From the NCBI RefSeq assembly GCF_014084125.1, contig NZ_CP048405.1, forward strand, positions 4,526,001 through 4,590,000: DNA of 64,000 nt. Reading direction: 5' to 3'. The position numbers were made by a program, and so were the translations under genes. The notes under the pieces were generated by a model. That model did no database searches. It saw only the letters and a program-made list of their open reading frames with translations, and had not been told where the DNA came from. The stretch's first letter is position 1. Each line of letters opens with the position of its first letter. Positions 1 to 8,670 of this stretch are shown one piece after another. This DNA is from Streptacidiphilus sp. PB12-B1b (GTDB taxonomy: Bacteria; Actinomycetota; Actinomycetes; Streptomycetales; Streptomycetaceae).

Positions 1-857
1 AGCTGCGCGCGGACGTGCTGCTGGTCTGCGACACCGGCAACGCGGCGGTGGGCGTGCCGACTGCCACCACCAGTCTGCGCGGGATGGCCAACCTGGTGGT
101 GGGCGTGGACAGCCTGCACGGCAACGTCCACTCGGGGATGTTCGGCGGCGCGGCCCCGGACGCCCTGGCGGCGCTGATCCGGATGCTGGACTCGCTGCGC
201 GACCCGGACGGCGGCACCCGGATCGACGGCCTGGACTGCACGGGCACCTGGGACGGCGTCGGCTACGACGAGCAACAGTTCCGCGCCGACGCCGGGGTCC
301 TGGACGGGGTCGGGCTGACCGGCTCCGGTACCGTCGCCGACCGGCTGTGGGCCCGCCCGGCGGTGACCGTGCTGGGCATCGACTGCCCGCCGGTGGTCGG
401 CTCGGCCGCCGCCGTCCCCGGCAGCGCCCGGGCGCGGGTGAGCCTGCGGGTGCCGCCGGGCATGGACCCGGTCGCCGCCCGGGACGCGCTCGCGGCCCAC
501 CTGCGCGCGGCGGCGCCCTGGGGGGTGCGGGTGTCCGTCGAGAACGAGTCCACCGGCTCGCCGTTCCGGGCAGACACCGGCGGCCCCGCCTACGCGACGC
601 TGGACGCGGCCATGAAGGAGGTCTACGGGCGGCCGATGTCGGTCATGGGCCAGGGCGGCTCCATCCCGCTGTGCAACGTCTTCGCGCGGACCTTCCCGGA
701 GGCGGAGATCGTGCTGATGGGCGTCGAGGAGCCGCGCTGCCTGATCCACGCGCCCGACGAGAGCGTGGACCCGGCCGAGATCGAGCACATGGCGCATGTC
801 GAGGCACTGTTCCTGAGCCGGTACGCTCGCGGCACCGGCAGCGCCGTCGGCGGCTGA
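1..857 (+). CDS. M20-family dipeptidase/peptidase, C-terminal part (5' cut by window edge)
   Basis: The reading frame is open from the first bases, and the residues before the first GTG (position 15) fit the family, so the start lies upstream of the window. The visible 280 or so residues hold the end of the metal-binding catalytic domain, an inserted dimerisation domain (roughly residues 90-190) with the usual strand/helix pattern, and the return to the catalytic domain with the MGQGGSIP segment and the late IHAPDE stretch, where M20 enzymes keep a metal-ligand histidine. Family knowledge: zinc- or cobalt-dependent cytosolic aminoacylase/dipeptidase; the exact substrate cannot be told. A CDF transporter gene starts 58 bases downstream on the same strand, so cotranscription is possible. 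Confidence 0.85.
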   Translation, partial: LRADVLLVCDTGNAAVGVPTATTSLRGMANLVVGVDSLHGNVHSGMFGGAAPDALAALIRMLDSLRDPDGGTRIDGLDCTGTWDGVGYDEQQFRADAGVLDGVGLTGSGTVADRLWARPAVTVLGIDCPPVVGSAAAVPGSARARVSLRVPPGMDPVAARDALAAHLRAAAPWGVRVSVENESTGSPFRADTGGPAYATLDAAMKEVYGRPMSVMGQGGSIPLCNVFARTFPEAEIVLMGVEEPRCLIHAPDESVDPAEIEHMAHVEALFLSRYARGTGSAVGG

Positions 858-915
858 GCCGCCGACCGGGGCAGTCGGCCCGAAGTTCCGTGGACCCGAA
901 GGGAGTCAGCGTCCG

Positions 916-1875
916 ATGAGCGCCTCCGGAGGCAGCAGGGCCGTGGTCGCGGCGCTGGGCGCCAACCTCGCCATCGCCGTGGCCAAGTTCGTCGCCTTCG
1001 CCTTCAGCGGCTCCTCCTCGATGCTGGCCGAGGGGGTGCACTCGCTGGCCGACTCCGGCAACCAGGTGCTGCTGCTGTTCGGCGGCCGCCGGGCCAAGCG
1101 GGCGGCGGACACCGAGCACCCCTTCGGCTACGGGCGCGAGCGGTACGTCTCCGGCTTCCTGGTGTCCATCGTGCTGTTCACCCTCGGCGGGGTGTTCGCG
1201 CTGTACGAGGGCTACGAGAAGGTCAGCCACCCGCACCCGGTGGACGACTGGTACTGGCCGGTCGGCGTGCTCCTGTTCGCCATGGCCGCCGAGGGCATGT
1301 CGTTCCGCACCGCCGTCGGCGAGGCCCGGCAGGGCAAAGGCGCGCAGTCCTGGCCACAGTACGTGCGCACGGCCAAGGCCCCGGAGCTGCCGGTGGTGCT
1401 GCTGGAGGACTTCGGCGCGCTGATCGGCCTGGTGCTGGCGCTGATCGGGGTCGGCACGGCGGTGCTCACCCATGACGGGGTGTGGGACGGCGCGGGCTCG
1501 CTCGGCATCGGGACGCTGCTGGTGCTGATCGCGGTGGTACTGGCCACGGAGACCAAGTCGCTGCTGCTGGGCGAGTCGGCGGGCCCGCAGGTGGTGGAGC
1601 GGATCCGGGCGGCACTGGTGGACGGCGAGTCGGTGTTCCGGGTGATCCACATGCGCACGCTGCACCTGGGCCCGGAGGAGCTGCTGGTGGCCGCGAAGAT
1701 CTCGGTGCCCGCCGAGGCCACCGGCGCGCAGATCGCGGGCGCCATCAACGCGGCCGAGGCCCGGGTGCGCGCCGCCGAGCCGATCGCCCGGGTGATCTAC
1801 CTGGAGCCCGACCTGTACGACGAGGCCGTCGCCGCCGCGGGCGGCAACCCGGCGGCCACCCCGGGCGGTCGCTGA
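916..1875 (+). CDS. Cation diffusion facilitator (CDF) family transporter
   Basis: The 319-residue protein has about five or six hydrophobic segments followed by a cytoplasmic C-terminal domain of about 90 residues, the normal CDF plan. Metal-site motifs are visible: H42-x3-D46 in the second helix (VHSLADSGNQ) and a LLEDFGALIG segment near residue 165 where the second membrane site lies. Family role: proton-coupled efflux of zinc, iron or another divalent ion from the cytoplasm. There is no histidine-rich loop, unlike the second CDF protein in this window (32411-33559). The ATG follows a GAAGGGAGT ribosome-binding site by about ten bases. The gene converges with the StyA-like gene, whose stop is 24 bases away. 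Confidence 0.9.
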   Translation: MSASGGSRAVVAALGANLAIAVAKFVAFAFSGSSSMLAEGVHSLADSGNQVLLLFGGRRAKRAADTEHPFGYGRERYVSGFLVSIVLFTLGGVFALYEGYEKVSHPHPVDDWYWPVGVLLFAMAAEGMSFRTAVGEARQGKGAQSWPQYVRTAKAPELPVVLLEDFGALIGLVLALIGVGTAVLTHDGVWDGAGSLGIGTLLVLIAVVLATETKSLLLGESAGPQVVERIRAALVDGESVFRVIHMRTLHLGPEELLVAAKISVPAEATGAQIAGAINAAEARVRAAEPIARVIYLEPDLYDEAVAAAGGNPAATPGGR

Positions 1876-1899
1876 CCGGCCCGGGGCGGCGGCGCGGGG

Positions 1900-3138
1900 T
1901 CAGCCCTGGGCCAGCGAGCCCAGGTAGGCGTCGGCGGCCTCCGGCGTGAAGAACCAGTTCGGGAAGTCCGACGGGTTGTCGAAGCCGTTGGCGAAGCGGG
2001 CGGCCACCGGCGGCAGCTGCCCGGCCGCGCCGATCAGGTTGAGCACGTGCTCGGGCGGCGGCGCCAGCATGGCGTTGGTCCAGGCGGTGACGTCACCGGC
2101 GGTGGAGGTCCAGTAGCCCTCGAAGGCCGCCTCCATGAAGGCGCGGTCGAAGGGCCGGTCGCCGTGGGCGCGGATGGCGGAGAGGTAGCTGGTGGCGCAC
2201 TTGGAGGCGCTGTTGGAGCCCTGGCCGGTGATCGGGTCATTGGCGACGACCACGTCGGCCACGCCCAGCACCGTTCCCCCGCTGGGCAGTTCGCCCACGG
2301 CGTGACGGACCACCGGGGTGTAGCGGCCGGCCAGGGTGGCCCGGCCGTCGGTCAGCTCCACCCCGCCGAGGGTGCGCTGGTACTCCCAGGGGGTGTACGT
2401 CCGCATCAGCTCCAGGGTGCGCCGCAGGTGCTCCTCGGGCGCCAGCGCGGGCTCGAAGACGTCCAGCGGGCCGCCGGGCACGCCCTCCCAGAACAGGATG
2501 TCGCAGGGGCCGGAGAGGGTGAGCGCCGGTATCACGAACAGCTCGCCGACGCCGGGCACCAGGTTGCAGCGCACGGCCGCGAAGTCGTGCTCCGGGCGCG
2601 GGCCGAGGCCGTGCACGTAGGAGACGGCGAGGGCGCGCTGCGGCGCGGTGTACGGCGAGCGCTCCGGGTTGCGGGCGAACATCGACACCAGCTCGCCCTT
2701 GCCCGCCGCGACCAGGGTCAGGTCGTAGCCGCGGACCAGCAGGTCCAGATCGGAGACGGTGACGCCGTTGACGACGACCTTGCCGCCGCGCTCGGCGAAC
2801 AGCTCCAGCCAGGCCGGCATCTTCACCCGCTGGTCCACCGACTGCGCCGGGCCGTCCAGCCGGCCGACCCAGTCGATGACCCGCGCGGCGTCCGGGCCGC
2901 TGACCGAGACGCCCAGCCCCTCGACCCGCGGGGCCTGACCGTCCCACAGGTTCAGCCCCAGCGCCCGCTCGTGGCCGAGCGAGGTGTCGAACATGCACTG
3001 CGTGGACAGCACCCGGCCGCCGCGGATCTCGTCCGGCGTCCGGTCCGTCATCACCGTGACGTCGTGGCCGTCGCCCTGCAGGCCCAGGGCGAGCTGCAGC
3101 CCGGCCTGGCCGGCGCCGACGATCAGAATCTTGGCCAA
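1900..3138 (-). CDS. StyA-like FAD-dependent monooxygenase (styrene/indole monooxygenase family)
   Basis: 412 residues if translation starts at the TTG at 3138, chosen because AAGGAG sits seven bases upstream and the family's N-terminal dinucleotide-binding loop (KILIVGAGQAG) then begins at residue 3; longer in-frame starts lack family similarity. A second FAD signature, NDPITGQGSNSA, lies near residue 300. StyA enzymes use reduced FAD from a separate reductase (StyB) to epoxidise styrene or oxidise indole-like aromatics; no reductase gene is adjacent. It is the last gene behind a conservon (cvnABCD), 74 bases after cvnD, in the place where many conservons carry a cytochrome P450. That suggests co-regulation with, or a functional link to, the Cvn signalling proteins. 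Natural substrate unknown. Confidence 0.82.
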   Translation of the reverse strand: MAKILIVGAGQAGLQLALGLQGDGHDVTVMTDRTPDEIRGGRVLSTQCMFDTSLGHERALGLNLWDGQAPRVEGLGVSVSGPDAARVIDWVGRLDGPAQSVDQRVKMPAWLELFAERGGKVVVNGVTVSDLDLLVRGYDLTLVAAGKGELVSMFARNPERSPYTAPQRALAVSYVHGLGPRPEHDFAAVRCNLVPGVGELFVIPALTLSGPCDILFWEGVPGGPLDVFEPALAPEEHLRRTLELMRTYTPWEYQRTLGGVELTDGRATLAGRYTPVVRHAVGELPSGGTVLGVADVVVANDPITGQGSNSASKCATSYLSAIRAHGDRPFDRAFMEAAFEGYWTSTAGDVTAWTNAMLAPPPEHVLNLIGAAGQLPPVAARFANGFDNPSDFPNWFFTPEAADAYLGSLAQG

Positions 3139-3212
3139 GGGAGGCTCCTTGAAGAGGGTGTGTGCGAAAAGCGGGGTGGACGCGGGGGTCGGACGGGGCT
3201 TCGGGCGCGGGG

Positions 3213-3863
3213 TCAGCCCTGGTCGTCCAGTGAGAGGGTGTGCTCCACCAGCGCGGCCAGGGTGCGGGCCGAGGACTGCCGGGAGCGGGCGTCGCACCAC
3301 AGCAGCGGCACCCCCGGCGAGAGGCTCAGCGCGTCCCGGACGTCGGCGTCCTGGTACTGCGGCGCGCCGTCGAACTGGTTGACGGCGACCACGAACGGCA
3401 GGCCGCTGCTCTCGAAGTAGTCCACGGCCGGGAAGCTGTCGGCGAGCCTGCGGGTGTCGGTGAGCACGACCGCGCCGACCGCGCCGCGCGCCAGGTCGTC
3501 CCACATGAACCAGAAGCGGCGCTGCCCGGGGGCTCCGAAGAGGTAGAGCACCAGGTCGGGTGCGAGGTGCAGTCGGCCGAAGTCCATCGCCACCGTGGTC
3601 GTGGTCTTGGTGCTGCCGTCCGGGAGCGGGTCGGTGCCGCTGCCCGCCTCGGTCATCACCGCCTCGGTGGTCAGCGGGGTGATCTCGGAGACGGACGCGA
3701 CCAGGGTGGTCTTGCCCACGCCGAAGCCGCCCGCGATGACGATCTTGGCGGAGGTGACCGGGAACTCGGTCAGCGGGATGCCGCCGGGGGTGGTGCCCAG
3801 GCCCGACGGAACCCCGGGCCCGGCTCCCGGCCGGGCGGTGTCAGGCGAGATCACGGAGTCCAC
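3213..3863 (-). CDS. cvnD: CvnD: small GTP-binding protein of a conservon
   Basis: 216 residues. A P-loop GGFGVGKTT sits near residue 46, a switch-II-like GAPGQ near residue 108, and NQFD near residue 162 in place of the NKxD guanine-specificity motif; these are typical of the Ras-like CvnD/MglA-related group. The GTG start at 3863 lies inside cvnC (23-base overlap) and has GGAGAGG seven bases upstream; a second GTG nine bases further in is the alternative. Conservon GTPases are thought to sit at the membrane with the CvnA kinase-like protein, the CvnB roadblock protein and CvnC, acting like a bacterial G-protein-coupled relay. The N-terminal 35 residues are Pro/Gly-rich and probably disordered. 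Confidence 0.93.
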   Translation of the reverse strand: MDSVISPDTARPGAGPGVPSGLGTTPGGIPLTEFPVTSAKIVIAGGFGVGKTTLVASVSEITPLTTEAVMTEAGSGTDPLPDGSTKTTTTVAMDFGRLHLAPDLVLYLFGAPGQRRFWFMWDDLARGAVGAVVLTDTRRLADSFPAVDYFESSGLPFVVAVNQFDGAPQYQDADVRDALSLSPGVPLLWCDARSRQSSARTLAALVEHTLSLDDQG

Positions 3864-4269
3864 CGAGGATCCTCTCCAGAACCATGCGGTTCGGTCGTGC
3901 GGGTGCGGCGACGGCCGAGCCGCCGCCGGAGCGCACGGCGACGGATCCGCCGTGCACGCGGATGCGGCCCGCGTCCACCAGATCGCTCACCCACACCCGG
4001 ACCACGCCGAGCGGCAGCCGCAGCAGGGCCGACACCTCGGCGATCGAACGCATCTGGCCCTGGCACAGCTCGCAGATCCGCTCCAGCTCGGGCATGGCCG
4101 GGGGGAAGCCGCCGGGCTGGTAGACCGCCGAGACCAGCGTCTCCACCAGCAGCACCTGGCCGAAGCGGGTGCGTCCGCCGGTCAGGGCGTAGGGGCGGAC
4201 CCGCGCCGAACGGCGGGGCAGCCCGTTCGCCTGGTGTCCTGCGGCGGCTCCTGCGGGTGTCTGCGGCAT
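3841..4269 (-). CDS. cvnC: CvnC: DUF742 winged-helix-like protein of a conservon
   Basis: 142 residues. It carries the DUF742 pattern: RPYALTGGRT near residue 25, a central LxxIC motif (ERICELCQG), and a C-terminal helix-turn-helix-like stretch (MRSIAEVSALLRLPLGVVRVWVSDL) reported here by its ends only, then a two-stranded wing. The ATG at 4269 shares one base with the TGA of cvnB (TGATG), with AGGAG upstream inside cvnB, so translation is likely coupled. DUF742 proteins are partners of CvnB and CvnD; DNA binding has been suggested from the fold but is not shown by the sequence. Confidence 0.92.
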   Translation of the reverse strand: MPQTPAGAAAGHQANGLPRRSARVRPYALTGGRTRFGQVLLVETLVSAVYQPGGFPPAMPELERICELCQGQMRSIAEVSALLRLPLGVVRVWVSDLVDAGRIRVHGGSVAVRSGGGSAVAAPARPNRMVLERILGGLRDLA

Positions 4270-4730
4270 CACCGGGCGGTCTCCTGTCCGGGCTGGCCCC
4301 GGAGTTCGCGGCGGACTTGCGTGGTCAGCACGTGCCCGGCCCGCTCGACCAGCCGGGCCAGCTGGTAGCCGGCCAGGCTCAGGTCGCAGCCGGCGCTGGT
4401 GTAGGCGGCCAGGCAGGTGGTCTCGTCGACCGACATCAGCACCAGCGTGCCCTCGTGCAGCGTCACCACGGTGCGCCGCAGGCAGCCCAGTTCCAGCAGT
4501 TTCGACATGCCCCCGGACAGCGCGGTCAGCCCCGCCGCCAGGGTGGCGAGCTCCTCGCCTGGGGTCTCCTCGTCGGCCGCCACCAGCGGCAGGCCGTCGG
4601 TGGACACCAGGGCCAGCGAGCGCAGCCCGGGCGTGGTCATCTGCACGTCGCTGAGCAGCCAGCGCAGCCGCTGCAACGGCGTGGACTCCACCCGGGCCGT
4701 ACCGGCGGCGCCGTGAACGCCCGTCGTCAT
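4269..4730 (-). CDS. cvnB: CvnB: roadblock/LC7 domain protein of a conservon
   Basis: 153 residues. The roadblock/LC7 fold is recognisable from LRWLLSDVQ near residue 22, the strand SLALVSTDGLPLVAA near residue 38, and later strands around residues 90-110. In the MglA/MglB paradigm such proteins act as GTPase-activating or scaffolding partners of the small GTPase, here CvnD. The ATG overlaps the cvnA stop by four bases (ATGA) and AGGAGG lies in the end of cvnA. About 15 residues precede the domain. Confidence 0.93.
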   Translation of the reverse strand: MTTGVHGAAGTARVESTPLQRLRWLLSDVQMTTPGLRSLALVSTDGLPLVAADEETPGEELATLAAGLTALSGGMSKLLELGCLRRTVVTLHEGTLVLMSVDETTCLAAYTSAGCDLSLAGYQLARLVERAGHVLTTQVRRELRGQPGQETAR

Positions 4731-6003
4731 CGTCGGTCCTCCTGGACGTGGGCGGGCACGGACTGGACATGGGCGGGCGCGGCGGCGCGCACCCCGCTCT
4801 GGAAGCCGCCGAGCCGGCGGCGCAGCTCGTCCGCGGCGCTGCCGCTGCCGCGCGCGGCGGGACTGCCGGGGTCGCCCGCGGCGGCCGGGGCGGCCCGGCG
4901 GGCCCGCTGCCCGCTCTCGCCGGGAACCCGCTTGGGCAGGCCGCCGACGGCGCCCGGATCGGCGGCGACCGTCGCCGGGCGCGGCCCGGGCACGGCGCTG
5001 AGCGGACGCGTCATCTGCGCCACCGAGCCGGCCACCCGCTCGTCCCAGGCGGCAGCGGCCTCCGGCCCCTGCACGGGCACGGGCTCCCGGGCGAAGGCCG
5101 TGACCGGGACGGCGACCAGCGCCGTCGTCCCGTCGGCGGTGGTGCTGTGGCGCAGCTGCACCCGCAGCCCGTGCCGGCGGGCGAGGATGGTGACCACCTG
5201 CAGCCCCATGCTGCGGCCGGTGCGGGCGGCCCCGAAGCGGGAGCCGTCGTCGGGCGCGGCCAGCCGGGCGTTGACCTCGTGCAGCAGCTCGTCCGGCAGG
5301 CCGATGCCCCGGTCCACCAGGGTGACCATCAGTTCGCCGCTCTCCAGCTGCCAGGCGGTCACCGTGACCGGCTCGGTGGGCGGCGAGAACGCGGTGCCGT
5401 TCTCCAGGAGTTCGGCGAAGACGTGGGAGAGGTCCTCGGCGATGTCCGAGCGGATCCACAGCTGGGGCACGGGGGTGAGGTGCACCCGCTCGTAGCGCTC
5501 GATCTCGGAGACGGCGGCGCGCAGCACGTCCAGCAGCGAGGTGGGGCTCTGCGGTTGGGCGGGGCGGTGGTGCGCGGCGCCCCGAGCAGCAGCAGGTTCT
5601 CGCCGTTGCGGCGCATCCGGGTGGCCAGGTGGTCGAGCCGGTAGAGCTGCTCCAGCCGGGCGGAGTCCGACTCGGAGCCCTCCATCCCTTCCAGCAGGCC
5701 GAGTTGGCGCTCGACCAGACCGAGGGTGCGCATCGCCAGGTTGGCCAGCACCTGGCCGTTCTCCGCCTCGCGCCGCGCTCCGACGGCGGCCAGCTCGTCG
5801 CGCTCGCCCGCGAGTTGGACGGCGTGGGTCTGCAGCTGCTGGTGCGCGTGCTGCAGTTGGGAGTGGGCCGTCTCCAGCTGTCCGCAGCGCTCCTGGTACC
5901 GCCGGGAGGCTCTTCGGGCCCGCAGCTGCAGGACACCGGCCACCAGTGCGACCGCCAGGGCCGTCGCGGCAACGGCGATGGATATGTACACAAGACCCCG
6001 CAC
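4727..6003 (-). pseudogene. cvnA: CvnA: conservon histidine-kinase-like sensor, reading frame broken by an apparent 1-base deletion
   Basis: The N-terminal part (from GTG 6003) encodes one membrane helix at residues 4-26, a coiled-coil-rich stretch and the dimerisation-type helix ending in GENLLLLGAP. The rest, in another frame, encodes the linker (SPTSLLDVLRAAVSE), the ATPase N-box (ELLENGTAFSPP), a G-box-like DRGIGLPD and the typical variable Pro/Ala-rich tail. The frames join perfectly if one C is added to the CCCC run at 5580-5583 (plus strand), giving LGGAAHHRP. So either the gene carries a real frameshift or the assembly lost one base in a homopolymer. No other damage is visible and cvnB-D are intact, which favours an error or a very recent mutation. 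The start has no good ribosome-binding site; GTG 5991 is the alternative. Confidence 0.85.
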
Positions 6004-6240
6004 TCTGCACAGCTAGCGGTCAACTCATTGGACTCATCCCTCGCGTCCATCACATCACAACGGGCATTCCGCTTTCCAGTCGGGCAGCCGCCCGCCCACT
6101 ATTCGATACACGTTCCTGTCGTCCGATCAGGAATGACGGGGCATCACACCGGAAATGGCGCTATGGTCGATCGCGGATCCGCCCCGGGGTGGGGACGATT
6201 GCCCGGCGATCCCGCTGCTCGCCCGACCGACAGCCGACGG

Positions 6241-6350
6241 TGCGTATGCTGACCGTCCTCTTCCTGCTCGGGCTGCGGTGCACGGCGTTCGTCGCCGCAC
6301 TGATCGTGCCGGGGACACCGGAGCAGCAGCAGGCGACGGCACGGAGCTGA
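6241..6350 (+). CDS. Possible small hydrophobic peptide (weak)
   Basis: A GTG-started frame of about 35 residues, or 33 from the ATG two codons later, encodes a hydrophobic helix (MLTVLFLLGLRCTAFVAALI) followed by a polar tail ending in QQQATARS. No convincing ribosome-binding site is visible. The only support is the membrane-helix composition and the very strong hairpin that begins 17 bases after its stop, which would suit a terminator for it. It could equally be non-coding spacer. Confidence 0.25.
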
Positions 6351-6366
6351 TCCGCCCCTGGCCCGC

Positions 6367-6403
6367 TCCCGCATGCCGGGCGGGGCCCGCCCGGCATGCG
6401 GGA
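6367..6403 (+). terminator. Perfect 18-bp inverted repeat, terminator-like hairpin
   Basis: The left arm 6367-6384 (TCCCGCATGCCGGGCGGG) and right arm 6386-6403 are exact reverse complements around one central base. It lies 27 bases before the SDR start codon and 17 bases after the stop of a weak small ORF, and it lacks a T-run. It may be a terminator for upstream transcription, or a protein-binding palindrome controlling the SDR gene. Confidence 0.55.
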
Positions 6404-6430
6404 ACCGCATCAGCTGGTCATCATGGAGCG

Positions 6431-7216
6431 ATGAGCACCTCCTCCCCGCCCGACGCCGGTCCGGCCCAGGAGTTCGGCGGCAGGACCGCCCTGGTCACCG
6501 GCGCCGCCTCGGGCATCGGGCTGGCCGTCGCCCGCCGGCTGGCCGCCGGGGGCGCGGCGGTGGCGGTCGCCGACTTCAACGGCGAGGGGGCGCGCGAGGC
6601 CGCCGCCGCGCTGCGGGCCGAGGGGGCCGAGGCGCTGGCGGTCCGCATCGACGTCACCGACCCGGACTCGGTGGCCGAGGCCGTCCGGAAGGTCCGGGAG
6701 GAGCTGGGCGGGCTGCACCTGGCCGTCAACAACGCCGGGATCGCCGGCGGCGGCAGCGTCCACACCGGCCAGTACCCGGTGGACGGCTGGCGGCGGGTGC
6801 TGGCCACCAACCTGGACGGCGTCTTCTACTCGCTGCACTACGAACTGCCCGCCATCCTGGCCTCCGGCGGCGGGGCCGTGGTCAACATGTCGTCGGTGCT
6901 GGGCAGCAACGGCTTCGCCGGATCGGCCGCGTACGTCGCCGCCAAGCACGGCGTGCTCGGGCTGACCAAGAGCGCCGCGCTGGAGTACGCCCCCCGGGGC
7001 GTACGGATCAACGCGGTGGGGCCCGGCTTCATCGACACCCCGCTGCTCTCGCAGACCGACGTCTCCATCCGGGAGGCGCTGGTGGCGCTGCACCCGGCCG
7101 GACGGCTGGGCACCCCGCAGGAGGTCGCCGAGCTGGTCGCGTTCCTGCTGTCGGAGCGGGCCTCCTTCGTCCACGGCAGCTACTACCTGGTGGACGGCGG
7201 GTACGCGGCGCGCTGA
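6431..7216 (+). CDS. Short-chain dehydrogenase/reductase (classical SDR)
   Basis: 261 residues. Rossmann cofactor motif TGAASGIG near residue 26, NNAG near residue 100, the catalytic serine in VNMSSV and the Y-x3-K pair in AYVAAKHG near residue 170, then the substrate loop after GPGFIDTP. An acidic residue closes the second strand (VADFN), which points to NAD(H) rather than NADP(H). The ATG at 6431 follows GGAG by seven bases. Substrate is not predictable from the sequence. The gene appears to stand alone, with a palindrome just upstream. Confidence 0.9.
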   Translation: MSTSSPPDAGPAQEFGGRTALVTGAASGIGLAVARRLAAGGAAVAVADFNGEGAREAAAALRAEGAEALAVRIDVTDPDSVAEAVRKVREELGGLHLAVNNAGIAGGGSVHTGQYPVDGWRRVLATNLDGVFYSLHYELPAILASGGGAVVNMSSVLGSNGFAGSAAYVAAKHGVLGLTKSAALEYAPRGVRINAVGPGFIDTPLLSQTDVSIREALVALHPAGRLGTPQEVAELVAFLLSERASFVHGSYYLVDGGYAAR

Positions 7217-7346
7217 GCTGCGGCGGAGGATCGGCACGAGTTCTCCAGAAGTCGGGCACCGTACCTCCAGTTGCCGGGAAGCATCACGATCTAGCCAATC
7301 GTTGCGGCATCGTTGGGGACCACCGGCCACACGCCAGGGAGTCCCC

Positions 7347-8630
7347 ATGCAGCGCCACGCCCGTCACCGCCGCCCCGCCGGCCGCAGCACGGCCTCGCGC
7401 ACCGCCCTCACCCTCGCCTTCACCGGGGCCACCGCCGCCATGCCGCTGGTCAGCAGCACCATCGCGCACGCCACCTCGCCCCGGCGCGACGAGGCCGCCG
7501 CGAGCGCCGCCGCCCGGATGAGCCGCGGCGCGCACGCGGGCCCTGCCGCCGACGATCCGGTGCACGTGGTGCGCAGCGGGGAGAACCTCACCGAGATCGC
7601 CCGCACCTTCCACGTCCCCGGGGGCTGGCTCGCCCTGTACGCGGCCAACCAGCGGGCCGTCGGCCCCGATCCGGACCTGATCCGGCCCGGCGAGCGGCTG
7701 CGGATACCGGTGGCCGCGGGCACAGCCGCCGGGAGCACCGGGGCCTCCGGTGTTTCGGGGGCTGCCGGGGCCTCCGGCGCTTCCGGGAGCGGCACCGCCC
7801 GGCACCGCAGACCGGTCGGCGCCGAGACCGCGAGCACCGCGCCGGCCACGGGCTCCGCCGCCCCGGCACCGGCCGCGCCTCCTGCCTCCCCCGCGCCGGT
7901 CACCCGCTCGGCCCCGGCGCCCGCGCCCACCGTCCCTCCTGCTTCCCGGGGCGCGGGGCCGGAGGGCATGCCCGGCAGCTGGACCCCGGTCTTCGACGAC
8001 GAGTTCGACGGCGACAGCCTGTCCTCCGCCAACTGGCGCACCGGCTGGCTGGCCTCCGGCGTCACCGCCCCGGTCGGCGCCGAGGAGCAGGAGTGCTACG
8101 ACCCGTCCGAGGTCAGCGTCGGCGGCGGCTACCTGCACCTGGACGCGGTGGCCAGGAGCGAGCAGTGCGGCGGCGAGACCCGCCCCTACGCCTCCGGCAT
8201 GGTGACCACCGACGGCCTGCACGAGTTCACCAGCGGCGCCTTCGAGGCCCGGATCTACCTGCCCGCCGCGCCCGACGGCGGGGTCGCCGACTGGCCCGCC
8301 TTCTGGGCCGACGGCCAGAGCTGGCCCGCCGACGGCGAGATGGACGTCATGGAGGGGCTGTCCGGGCAGACCTGCTTCCACTACCACGACCCCTCCGGCG
8401 GCCCCGGCGGCTGCGCCGACGTCGGCCCGGGCTGGCACGTCTTCGGGGCGGACTGGGAGGGCGACACCGTGACGTACTACTACGACGGCCACGACGTCGG
8501 CTCCACCACCACCGACGGCAGCTCCGCGCCGCAGTACCTGATCCTCAACAACGCCGTCGGCGGCTCCGGCGGCCAGACCGCGCCCGCGGACATGCTGGTC
8601 GACTACGTCCGGGTGTGGCGGCAGTCCTGA
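7347..8630 (+). CDS. Secreted LysM-glycoside hydrolase family 16 protein (beta-glucanase-like)
   Basis: 427 residues from ATG 7347, chosen for the AGGGAG eight bases upstream; an upstream GTG at 7302 lacks one. Order of parts: basic N-terminus and hydrophobic signal helix ending in an A-H-A-T site near residue 35; LysM cell-wall binding domain at about 70-123 (HVVRSGENLTEIAR...); a long Ala/Pro/Ser linker to about 210; then a GH16 jelly-roll domain. The catalytic signature ExDxxE is present as E331-M-D-V-M-E336, the first glutamate acting as nucleophile and the last as acid/base. GH16 enzymes cut beta-1,3- or beta-1,3-1,4-glucans, so the likely role is extracellular glucan degradation while attached to the peptidoglycan. 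Confidence 0.9.
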   Translation: MQRHARHRRPAGRSTASRTALTLAFTGATAAMPLVSSTIAHATSPRRDEAAASAAARMSRGAHAGPAADDPVHVVRSGENLTEIARTFHVPGGWLALYAANQRAVGPDPDLIRPGERLRIPVAAGTAAGSTGASGVSGAAGASGASGSGTARHRRPVGAETASTAPATGSAAPAPAAPPASPAPVTRSAPAPAPTVPPASRGAGPEGMPGSWTPVFDDEFDGDSLSSANWRTGWLASGVTAPVGAEEQECYDPSEVSVGGGYLHLDAVARSEQCGGETRPYASGMVTTDGLHEFTSGAFEARIYLPAAPDGGVADWPAFWADGQSWPADGEMDVMEGLSGQTCFHYHDPSGGPGGCADVGPGWHVFGADWEGDTVTYYYDGHDVGSTTTDGSSAPQYLILNNAVGGSGGQTAPADMLVDYVRVWRQS

Positions 8631-8670
8631 CCCGGCCCGATGTCAGAACCGCTCGCACCACCCGGCCCGC

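Larger units (their letters stand above)
6004..6430. other. Intergenic region between divergent cvnA and SDR gene
   Basis: 427 bases without a well-supported gene. It must hold the cvn promoter at its left side. It also contains a weak small ORF (6241-6350, plus) and a perfect 18-bp palindrome (6367-6403), both listed separately. GC content drops noticeably around 6000-6130 compared with the coding regions on either side, as expected for a promoter-bearing spacer. Confidence 0.6.

Noticed and set aside
643-1665. Long minus-strand ORF of 340 codons opposite the CDF transporter
   Set aside because: Its Arg/His/Gln-rich composition is the mirror of a high-GC gene; the plus-strand frame has family motifs and a ribosome-binding site.
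3139-3504. N-terminal extension of the StyA-like protein to 3504
   Set aside because: The extra residues are a shadow of cvnD; the TTG at 3138 has a strong ribosome-binding site and begins the FAD motif.
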